Origin: an uncultured Subdoligranulum sp.
Lineage (GTDB): Bacteria > Bacillota_A > Clostridia > Oscillospirales > Ruminococcaceae
Length of the DNA stretch: 5,114 nt
Assembly: GCF_937890665.1 (NCBI RefSeq)
Contig: NZ_CALADU010000041.1
Coordinates: 1-5,114 of the forward strand
Direction: 5' to 3'
In this document: positions 1 to 4,740 of the stretch, piece by piece
Layout: each line of letters opens with the position of its first letter
Position numbering within the stretch: the stretch's first letter is position 1
Notes under the pieces: generated by a model
What the model saw: only the letters and a program-made list of their open reading frames with translations
Told to the model about the DNA's origin: nothing
Database searches by the model: none
Program-made: the position numbers and the translations under genes

Positions 1-765
1 GACCGTCACGGTGCCATCACCCGCAACAGCGTCGAGGATCTCAGCGTCATAGTTCAAGATGGCATTCTCAAAATCGCTGGTCAGCGACTCACGTGCCGCC
101 TCGACGTCTGCCATATCGCCAAGGAAGTGGATTGCGATGATATTGCTTTCCGCCGTAATGCCGGGAACCTCCAGCTCAACATCAACACTGCCATTTTCGC
201 CCATCTGCTCAAGGGCACCAGCCGAAGCCGTCACATCAAAGAGGGCTGCAGGGGCAAAATCATCGATGGTCACACTCTGCTCAGTCTGTGCATCCGAAAT
301 CGCAGTGACTGCTTCCGTGACCAAATTCAGCAGATTACCGCCAACTTTTTCCAAGAACTGGGTGGTAGAAGTCGAGCGGGTAACGGTCTCGAAAATCAGG
401 TTGACTTTTTCATTGTCAGAATACTGAAGGCCCGTCTCCGTTGTCTCATTGGCCTTTTCTGCGTAGGCCAGCTCCGGCAACTCAACATCGACCGTCTCAT
501 TAGCGGCCTGTGTCTGGGAAACAGGCGTCACTTTGATATAAGGCTCTGCATCCTCAACCACGTTCAGTACACTGGAATTTGCTGCCGTTTTCGGCTGCAT
601 TGTGATTTCCAAATCAGCTGTCGTGCCATCTGCCGAAGTGACCGACGCCTGTACGCCGTTAACCTCCTGCACGGTCTTGCTCGGTTGCCAGGCCGCAAAC
701 ACCGGGCAAGCCATCATAGCCGCCATCGTGACGGCAACCACGCCTGAAACCAATCTCTTCTTCAT
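1..765 (-). CDS. Secreted acidic protein of unknown function, last visible gene of the polysaccharide operon (3' end outside window)
   Basis: An uninterrupted reading frame runs from an ATG at 765-763 to the left edge, giving 255 residues without a stop, so the C-terminus is missing. A perfect AAGGAGG (780-774) sits 8 bases before the start and touches the cpsD stop codon, so it is co-transcribed with the genes upstream. The N-terminus is a clear signal peptide: MKKR, then a hydrophobic stretch (residues 5-24) ending PVFA-AW, so signal peptidase I cleavage near residue 24 or 25 is likely. A Cys at residue 20 (MMAC) resembles a poor lipobox, making a lipoprotein a less likely alternative. The mature part is acidic and rich in Thr, Ser, Val and Ala, with a beta-sandwich flavour. 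Two similar segments, TVDVELPEL (residue 91 on) and SVDVELEVPGI (193 on), may mark repeated beta units. No enzyme motif is visible and I do not recognise the family. An extracytoplasmic, wall- or polysaccharide-associated role is inferred only from export and position. Confidence 0.85.
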   Translation of the reverse strand, partial: MKKRLVSGVVAVTMAAMMACPVFAAWQPSKTVQEVNGVQASVTSADGTTADLEITMQPKTAANSSVLNVVEDAEPYIKVTPVSQTQAANETVDVELPELAYAEKANETTETGLQYSDNEKVNLIFETVTRSTSTTQFLEKVGGNLLNLVTEAVTAISDAQTEQSVTIDDFAPAALFDVTASAGALEQMGENGSVDVELEVPGITAESNIIAIHFLGDMADVEAARESLTSDFENAILNYDAEILDAVAGDGTVTV

Positions 766-773
766 GTGAAATT

Positions 774-780
774 CCTCCTT
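774..780 (-). promoter_or_regulatory. Ribosome binding site of the secreted protein gene
   Basis: AAGGAGG on the minus strand, fully complementary to the 16S rRNA 3' end, lies 8 bases upstream of the ATG at 765. It overlaps the last base of the cpsD TGA stop (782-780). It fixes the start of the left-most gene and argues that this open frame is real. Confidence 0.85.
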
Positions 781-1502
781 CACTTTTGCTTTTGGCTTCT
801 GCTGCCATAGCTGTTGTAGTAATAACTGGAACGGTAATAGCGGTGATAATACATATTCGATTTGCTGTTCATATCGGCGCGGTTAAGCACAATGCCAAGC
901 AGCGGTGTTTCCGTCCGCTTGAGCAGCTGAACCGAATTGTCAACAAGTTTTCGCGGTGTTGCACCACTTCGCACCACCAACACTGTGCCATCACAGTGGG
1001 GCGCCACATTCAGCGCATCGGCTACGCTTCCCAGCGGCGGCGTATCAATCAGCACATAACTGAATGTTTTGGCACAGCTCTCGATCATGTGGCTGAATCG
1101 GGTCCCTTCCAGCAGAATCGTCGGGTTAGCGATGGCCGACGTGGTTGGTATCATATATCCATTGGGAATATTGGTCTGATAGATCACATCCGACATATCC
1201 GCTTTGCCTGCCAGGTAATGCGCACCGCCCACAATTTTCTCGGTACTGCTGATCCCATATTTGGTGCGCATCTCCGAGTTGCGATAATCGCAATCAATGA
1301 GCAGCGTAGGCGTACCGACTTCTGCCATCATGCGCCAGAGCTGCATAACCAAGAAGCTCTTTCCCTCATTGGGCAAGCTGCTTGTCACCATGATGGTTTT
1401 AACCTCATCGCCACAAAAGCCCAGGTTAATACGGAACTGGTTCAAGGCTTCTGTCACATCAAAGGGCAGTTTCGGCATATTGCGAATCACAAGTTCTTTC
1501 AT
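780..1502 (-). CDS. cpsD: CpsD/CapB-type tyrosine autokinase of polysaccharide synthesis
   Basis: Cytoplasmic bacterial tyrosine kinase (BY-kinase) that pairs with the membrane activator Wzz/CpsC encoded just upstream and tunes polymer length and export through cycles of autophosphorylation. With the start at 1502 the protein has 240 residues, usual for a stand-alone CpsD. Visible motifs are a Walker A loop SSLPNEGKS (41-49), Walker A' LLIDCDYR (67-74) with its two Asp, and Walker B VLIDTPP (150-156). The C-terminus carries a phosphoacceptor cluster of eight tyrosines between 218 and 232. The ATG at 1502 is preferred over the one at 1526. It forms an ATGA overlap with the wzz stop and has AAGGGAGGG (1516-1508) at good spacing, while the upstream ATG has no ribosome site. 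The N-terminal oligomerisation motif, usually ExxRxxR, reads EALNQFR, so the first Arg is missing. Known for the family: CpsB dephosphorylates the tyrosine tail. Symbol by analogy with streptococcal cps. Confidence 0.95.
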   Translation of the reverse strand: MKELVIRNMPKLPFDVTEALNQFRINLGFCGDEVKTIMVTSSLPNEGKSFLVMQLWRMMAEVGTPTLLIDCDYRNSEMRTKYGISSTEKIVGGAHYLAGKADMSDVIYQTNIPNGYMIPTTSAIANPTILLEGTRFSHMIESCAKTFSYVLIDTPPLGSVADALNVAPHCDGTVLVVRSGATPRKLVDNSVQLLKRTETPLLGIVLNRADMNSKSNMYYHRYYRSSYYYNSYGSRSQKQK

Positions 1503-2317
1503 GCCTGCCCTCCCTTCGCTTGCCATGTGTCTTTTTTCATATGCGACTTACGACTCTTTTTCCTAATCTGCTTATTGAAGTCTCCAAGATCACCTTCCGG
1601 GATAGTCGCCAGCGGTTGAATACCAAAGTAACGTGCTACATCGTCGGGTGTGACAAAAGTGTCGTTCATTAAATAGCGAACCAACAGCACCGTGCAGCAA
1701 AGGATTGCACCCAGCAGTGCACCCAGCACAGTATTCCTGGAGTAGCTGGGGCTGGAGGCCTGGTTCGGTACAATTGCACTTTCCACCAGGTTCGGTGGGT
1801 CTGTCTCCATGACGTTTGGCAGATAGATGCTGGCCTGGTTCACCAGTTCGTTGGCAATATCCGCCGCCTGCTGTGGGTTGGGGCTTGTCACAAGGATGCG
1901 CAGGATTCGCGTATCGGTTGTGTTGGTGATATTGATCATTCTTTCGAGCTGCTGATAGTCCATAGACAGCCCCAAGTTGTTGATAACATCCTGTAACAGC
2001 GGCCGACTGAGAAGCAGCTCCTGATAGTCTGCGGTAAGAGATGTACCGACCTGCAGATCCGAGAGGTCGACGACTGAATCATTGGATGCGGACACAATGT
2101 AGATGCGTGCCGATGCTTCATACTGCGGTGTGATCAGGAAATAAGTTCCTGCAAATGCGATTGCCGCGCCTGCAATCAGGCTAAGCAGAATCTGCCACCA
2201 GTGTCCCCACAGCAGGTAAAACACTTCGACAAGGTCAATTTCTGTTGTTGTGTTTGCGTGCACCGGCGCAGTTTGCTGTGTCTGCTGCGTTGGGTATTCC
2301 ATGCTTCTACCTTCCAT
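1499..2317 (-). CDS. cpsC: Wzz/CpsC-type polysaccharide chain-length determinant and kinase activator
   Basis: Membrane protein of the Wzz family (polysaccharide co-polymerase), 272 residues. In Gram-positives this short form has two membrane spans, and its cytoplasmic tail activates the separate CpsD kinase. Order of parts: a polar Gln/Thr-rich N-terminus (1-25); the conserved entry segment EIDLVEVFYLLWGHWW; transmembrane helix 1 (about 42-63) followed by TPQYEASARIYI; an external domain of about 120 residues; a short Pro/Ser segment (PNQASSPS, 184-191); transmembrane helix 2 (about 196-213); and a basic cytoplasmic tail with KKSRKSHMKK near the end. The ATG at 2317 is preceded by AAGGA with 6 bases spacing, overlapping the end of the LCP gene. 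An ATG at 2302 is a possible alternative that would remove five residues. The stop overlaps the cpsD start (ATGA), pointing to translational coupling of kinase and activator. The family call is firm; the symbol is by analogy. Confidence 0.94.
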   Translation of the reverse strand: MEGRSMEYPTQQTQQTAPVHANTTTEIDLVEVFYLLWGHWWQILLSLIAGAAIAFAGTYFLITPQYEASARIYIVSASNDSVVDLSDLQVGTSLTADYQELLLSRPLLQDVINNLGLSMDYQQLERMINITNTTDTRILRILVTSPNPQQAADIANELVNQASIYLPNVMETDPPNLVESAIVPNQASSPSYSRNTVLGALLGAILCCTVLLVRYLMNDTFVTPDDVARYFGIQPLATIPEGDLGDFNKQIRKKSRKSHMKKDTWQAKGGQA

Positions 2318-2328
2318 AGCGTATCCTT

Positions 2329-3345
2329 TTATGTTCTCTCGTAGAACAGGCTCACAATCGCCTGTTGAAGGCTGTCCTGATCCAGCGTGTAGGTAGCACT
2401 GCCTTCTTCGTCCGTGCCGGATTCACCAGCAATGGTTAAAAACGGTAACTCCTCATAGGTTTTCATCTTTTCGCCCAGCTCCGCCACTGTTCCGCTTCCC
2501 ATGTCCGTCACCATGTAATCACTCACTGCATCATAGGCTCGGATCACAAATTCCTCATCCTGCTGCGCCATTTTCTCTTCCAGTGCGGCCAGATACTGGC
2601 GCTGACGCTCCATGCGCGACAGGTTGGTTTCATCGTCCACACCTTTTCGGCTCCGCACGAAGACCAGTGCCTGCTGCCCTTGCAGCGTTATGGTCTCGCC
2701 TTCCTGCAAACTGGGATCGATATCTGTAAAATCGGATGTGATCGTAACTGGCACGCCGCCAACCATATCATTGAGAATGGCAACCGCGTCCATATTCAGG
2801 GCCACATACCCATCAATGGTTTTGCCGCCCAGCATATTCGAAACCGCCGCCACGGCATTCCTGCAGCTTCGTTCGGTACCATCACCGTAAGCGTGGGCCG
2901 TAGCGATTTGTGCGGTTTGGGTTTGAAGGACTTCACCCGTCATCCCCAGCACCTGCACCTCCACCATGCTGTCCCGGTTGATTTGCAAAACCTGCCATGT
3001 CTGGTTGGTGTTATCTACAACCAAAAGCAGCTGGACATCGGCCTGGCCGCCGCCGCTGTAACTCCTGTTCCCTTTTGCGGGCCCTTCCACGTCAATCCCC
3101 ATCAGAAGGTATGTTTCCAACTGGGGACGTGGTGTGTACATGATACCGTTATACTCTATCGGCTCCGGCTCGGCCTCTGTGACAACTTCGTTTGTCGCCT
3201 CAGCCGAAACCGGCAGGGCCTGACTTTGCTGCCATTGATCCAGCCCTATTGCAATAGAAACCAGAACGATAATCACAGCCGCAACAACAACCGCCGCCTT
3301 GATTCCATCGGAGCGGCGGATGCGACGATTTCTGTAGCTACTCAT
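2329..3345 (-). CDS. LCP (LytR-CpsA-Psr) family cell-envelope glycopolymer transferase
   Basis: LCP proteins are membrane-anchored enzymes that move glycopolymers from undecaprenyl-phosphate lipid carriers onto peptidoglycan at the outer face of the membrane. The product (338 residues) has a basic N-terminus (RNRRIRR), one transmembrane helix (about 15-35), a low-complexity acidic linker (47-62) and the LCP domain from about residue 78. Recognisable motifs are TYLLMGID (78-85), INRDSM (122-127, the RDT/S motif), AHAYGDG (150-156), the NDMVGGVPV strand (192-200), and VRSRKG...NLSRMERQRQYL (230-252) with its conserved Arg residues. The usual Arg-Ser-Asp at the first active-site strand reads Gln-Ala-Asp (101-103), so one commonly conserved Arg is absent. 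The ATG at 3345 is chosen because it overlaps the cpsB stop as ATGA. A TTG at 3363, six codons upstream, is open but has no ribosome site. In streptococci the equivalent gene (cpsA) comes before cpsB; here the order is reversed. Confidence 0.93.
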   Translation of the reverse strand: MSSYRNRRIRRSDGIKAAVVVAAVIIVLVSIAIGLDQWQQSQALPVSAEATNEVVTEAEPEPIEYNGIMYTPRPQLETYLLMGIDVEGPAKGNRSYSGGGQADVQLLLVVDNTNQTWQVLQINRDSMVEVQVLGMTGEVLQTQTAQIATAHAYGDGTERSCRNAVAAVSNMLGGKTIDGYVALNMDAVAILNDMVGGVPVTITSDFTDIDPSLQEGETITLQGQQALVFVRSRKGVDDETNLSRMERQRQYLAALEEKMAQQDEEFVIRAYDAVSDYMVTDMGSGTVAELGEKMKTYEELPFLTIAGESGTDEEGSATYTLDQDSLQQAIVSLFYERT

Positions 3346-4061
3346 GTTCTGGCGAAGCTGCAACCGGTCAGCCGCGCCGCGCTTTCCTGCATTCGCTGCC
3401 AGAAGGCAGTTCCCAGTTTTCGCTCAATCACACTTCGTCCCTCCCCCAAATTTGGTGGTCGTGTCGTCATGTTGTGCGCATCGCTGCCAAGCAAGGGGCA
3501 CGCGGCCTCCTGCAGCAGTCGCAGTGCCTGCTTTCGGCTTTGCCAGCGCAGCAAACTGCCCGCGTTGATTTGTATACCAATCGGCAATTCCTGCAGCCGC
3601 TCCAACAATCTCCGGTTGTTTTTGCTGAACAGAAAACGCTCCGGGTGAACCAGAACGATTTGATAGCCCAAATCCAAGGACAGCGAAGTTACTTCTTCGA
3701 TCTGGAAATCATTCCATTCGCAGAATGGCATCTCCAACAGCAGTGTATGCGTACCTTTAATGCACAGGCGCTCCAGTTCCTTCTGCTCGCTGATACCGGG
3801 GAAAAATGCGACCTCGGCCGCCGGAAGCACAATCGGCTGATTTTCATACTCCCCAAGTCCCGCCTGACGAAACTCTGCAAATGCCACATCGCGTTTCTCG
3901 CAAAATTCATGGATAGATTGTTCATCTGCATAATAGTGTGGGCTGGCACACAGTATTTGGGTCCCTTGAACCGCCATCTGACGAAGCATACGCATAGAGG
4001 TTCCGGCATTCGGGCTTCCGTCATCAATCCCCGGAAGAATGTGGGTATGCAGATCAATCAC
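3342..4061 (-). CDS. cpsB: CpsB/YwqE-type PHP-domain phosphotyrosine-protein phosphatase
   Basis: Metal-dependent cytoplasmic phosphatase of the PHP superfamily, 239 residues, the usual length for CpsB. In the family it removes phosphate from the tyrosine tail of CpsD. All metal-binding motifs are present: DLHTH with H5 and H7 in the signature DLHTHILPGIDDG, SPHYY (H42), AAEV (E83), LLLEMP (E110), LVHPER (H139) and LGSDAHN (D194, H196). It should therefore be active. The start is a GTG (4061-4059), because an in-frame TGA lies two codons upstream and the DLHTH motif normally starts at residue 3. The only ribosome-site-like sequence, AAGGAG near 4089-4084, is too far away (about 22 bases), so translation probably depends on coupling to the gene upstream, which ends 11 bases before. 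The stop overlaps the LCP start. Family assignment is secure. Confidence 0.96.
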   Translation of the reverse strand: MIDLHTHILPGIDDGSPNAGTSMRMLRQMAVQGTQILCASPHYYADEQSIHEFCEKRDVAFAEFRQAGLGEYENQPIVLPAAEVAFFPGISEQKELERLCIKGTHTLLLEMPFCEWNDFQIEEVTSLSLDLGYQIVLVHPERFLFSKNNRRLLERLQELPIGIQINAGSLLRWQSRKQALRLLQEAACPLLGSDAHNMTTRPPNLGEGRSVIERKLGTAFWQRMQESAARLTGCSFART

Positions 4062-4072
4062 ACGTTTTCATC

Positions 4073-4405
4073 TCACTCTTGCGCTCCTTTTTTCCTCTCA
4101 AGGAGATGTGGGGCATGTTTGCCTGAGTACCCTATGTAAGTAAGATAGGTATTCAGCGCACTGGTCATAGAATTGACCGTGTTTAGCGCATAGCCCTCCT
4201 GAAGTAAGTAATCTCGCCAACGCTCTGTGCTTTGCGACGACTCAGGCAATTCATCACCAAAAAAAGTCACAACACTTTGCAAAACATTTCTGTAGCGTTG
4301 CAATGTGGCGAGTTTCGCTCCTGCAGTTTGCCGAATACTCAAGAAGCTTTCAATGGTCTGCGGATCAAACACGGAAACAAACTTCTTCCCATGCTCTGTT
4401 GGCAT
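4073..4405 (-). CDS. Orphan tyrosine-recombinase core-binding (SAM-like N-terminal) domain protein, no catalytic domain
   Basis: First gene of the operon, 110 residues. The sequence matches the style of the N-terminal DNA-binding domain of phage-integrase/Xer-type recombinases. A helix pair at 17-49 (TIESFLS...TLQRYRNVLQSVVTFFG) is followed by ERWRDYLLQEGYALNTVNSM (61-80) and the final helix SALNTYLTYIGY (82-93), the classic end of that domain. In a full recombinase about 180 residues with the R-H-R-Y catalytic set would follow. Here the protein stops after a basic tail (LLERKKGAQE), and 11 bases later cpsB begins. The start at 4405 has a strong site, AGGAGGGG (4422-4415), with 9 bases spacing. 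It lies directly downstream of the invertible promoter. A frame with good translation signals leading a tight operon suggests a maintained gene rather than a relic. The likely role, by inference, is to bind the nearby recombination sites or the recombinase and so bias switching, or to act on the operon leader. A decaying recombinase fragment is the alternative. Confidence 0.82.
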   Translation of the reverse strand: MPTEHGKKFVSVFDPQTIESFLSIRQTAGAKLATLQRYRNVLQSVVTFFGDELPESSQSTERWRDYLLQEGYALNTVNSMTSALNTYLTYIGYSGKHAPHLLERKKGAQE

Positions 4406-4414
4406 TCAGGCCAT

Positions 4415-4422
4415 CCCCTCCT
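4415..4422 (-). promoter_or_regulatory. Ribosome binding site of the orphan core-binding-domain gene
   Basis: AGGAGGGG on the minus strand lies 9 bases before the ATG at 4405. An earlier ATG (4414-4412) immediately abuts it but is followed in frame by GCC TGA, so the start at 4405 is the only workable one. Confidence 0.8.
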
Positions 4423-4436
4423 GCGCATTTGAAAAT

Positions 4437-4458
4437 GGACAAAATGGTTCTTTTGTCC
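4437..4458 (+). repeat. Left recombination site (inverted repeat IRL) of the invertible segment
   Basis: Two perfect 8-base arms, GGACAAAA and TTTTGTCC, flank a 6-base asymmetric spacer TGGTTC (4445-4450). This is the layout of a tyrosine-recombinase core site: two inverted enzyme-binding arms around a 6-8 bp crossover region. Its central 20 bases, GACAAAATGGTTCTTTTGTC (4438-4457), recur exactly on the opposite strand at 4716-4735. The site lies 32 bases upstream of the first operon gene and would be part of its mRNA leader, where it can also fold into an 8-bp hairpin. Confidence 0.92.
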
Positions 4459-4513
4459 TAAATGCTACATAATTGACGATACCAGCGGCGACATCTATCC
4501 ACTATTCCTACCA

Positions 4514-4542
4514 ATTTTACCACGAAAAGTGTCGATTTGCAA
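4514..4542 (-). promoter_or_regulatory. Promoter of the polysaccharide operon, inside the invertible segment
   Basis: On the minus strand a -35 box TTGCAA (4542-4537; 4 of 6 matches to TTGACA) is followed by exactly 17 bases and a -10 box TAAAAT (4519-4514; 5 of 6). The -10 is extended by TGG immediately upstream, a sigma-A-type extended -10. Transcription would start near 4507 and give a leader of about 100 bases that runs through the left recombination site to the ribosome site at 4422-4415. This is the best promoter I can find in the window, and it points at the operon as written. Confidence 0.75.
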
Positions 4543-4600
4543 CCGCAATCGCGTCATCTAGTGTTCTTTTTCATTTTTACAACCGAAGAATAGTTGCTTG

Positions 4601-4630
4601 CCATATCGATGGAACTTGTCGATATATCGA
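4601..4630. repeat. Palindrome cluster (possible operator) upstream of the operon promoter
   Basis: TCGATATATCGA (4619-4630) is a perfect 12-base palindrome. Six bases beyond it lies CCAT-ATCG-ATGG (4601-4612), whose outer four bases pair. ATCGAT occurs in both. The cluster sits about 60 bases upstream of the -35 box. Two related palindromes so close together in non-coding DNA suggest a dimeric regulator site or an accessory site for the recombinase, but no specific protein can be named. Confidence 0.35.
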
Positions 4631-4641
4631 TCTGTCAACCC

Positions 4642-4679
4642 AAAAGACGCCTGCCGCGACATCGCGGCAGGCGTCTTTT
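4642..4679. terminator. Bidirectional rho-independent terminator inside the invertible segment
   Basis: A perfect 17-bp stem (4642-4658 paired with 4663-4679) encloses the four-base loop ACAT. The stem is GC-rich in the middle and has AAAA/TTTT ends, so either strand yields a hairpin closing on U residues. On the minus strand it follows the recombinase gene and would end its transcript, insulating the operon promoter downstream. On the plus strand it would stop any rightward transcript starting within the segment. Confidence 0.9.
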
Positions 4680-4687
4680 CTGTGCAC

Positions 4688-4706
4688 TTTCGGCACCTGG
4701 CCGAAA
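4688..4706. repeat. Small hairpin between the terminator and the right recombination site
   Basis: TTTCGGC (4688-4694) and GCCGAAA (4700-4706) form a perfect 7-bp stem around a 5-base loop, just past the end of the recombinase gene. It could assist termination or mRNA 3'-end stability of the recombinase transcript, or serve as a protein site. It has no following T-run, so it is not a terminator by itself. Confidence 0.5.
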
Positions 4707-4710
4707 ATAC

Positions 4711-4740
4711 AGTTAGACAAAAGAACCATTTTGTCTAACT
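4711..4740 (-). repeat. Right recombination site (inverted repeat IRR) of the invertible segment
   Basis: Perfect 12-base arms, AGTTAGACAAAA (4711-4722) and TTTTGTCTAACT (4729-4740), flank the 6-base spacer GAACCA (4723-4728). The spacer is the reverse complement of the left site's spacer, so the two sites are in inverted orientation and share 20 identical bases. The outer arm overlaps the end of the recombinase gene: its TAG stop is at 4737-4735. Because this is the outer arm, inversion leaves the stop and the C-terminus unchanged. Confidence 0.93.

Larger units (their letters stand above)
4451..4722. other. Invertible promoter segment (phase-variation switch), shown in the predicted ON orientation
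   Basis: This stretch of about 272 bases contains no convincing gene. It is bounded by two recombination sites whose asymmetric spacers are in opposite orientation (TGGTTC on the left, GAACCA on the right), so recombination between them inverts the segment rather than deleting it. Inside are one convincing outward promoter (minus strand, towards the polysaccharide operon), a bidirectional terminator near the right end, a small hairpin, and a palindrome cluster. After inversion a base at position x moves to 9173 minus x. The promoter would then point right, towards the end of the recombinase gene, and the terminator would lie at about 4494-4531, between recombinase and operon. The operon would be silent. 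A tyrosine recombinase gene directly abuts the right site, as in many known invertible-promoter loci. Inversion itself is inferred from structure; a single sequence shows only one state. Confidence 0.88.

Noticed and set aside
59..747. Long plus-strand open frames opposite the left-most gene
   Set aside because: They have no ribosome sites or recognisable domains. The minus strand here is fully open with a signal peptide and a perfect ribosome site, so these are antisense shadows. The same holds for plus-strand frames opposite cpsD, the LCP gene and cpsB.
1652..1658. GACAAAA, the core of the recombination-site arms, within wzz
   Set aside because: It is a single 7-base half-site with no matching spacer or opposing arm, consistent with chance.
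4465..4494. Nine-codon open frame (ATG to TAG, minus strand) in the operon leader as a leader peptide
   Set aside because: It has no clear ribosome site and starts only about 13 bases from the inferred transcription start. A frame this short is expected by chance.
4473..4501. Plus-strand TTGACG with TATCCA 17 bases later as a second, rightward promoter
   Set aside because: The -10 match is poor, and any rightward transcript would meet the terminator at 4642-4679 before leaving the segment.
4633..4638. A perfect TTGACA -35 box on the minus strand
   Set aside because: No acceptable -10 lies 15-19 bases downstream (the hexamer at 17 bases is GTTCCA). It directly follows the terminator. The TTGCAA/TGG-TAAAAT pair at 4514-4542 is far better.
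4437..4740. Insertion sequence or transposon with terminal inverted repeats
   Set aside because: There is no transposase in the segment and no target duplication. The repeats have internal symmetry with a polar spacer, typical of tyrosine-recombinase crossover sites rather than transposon ends.
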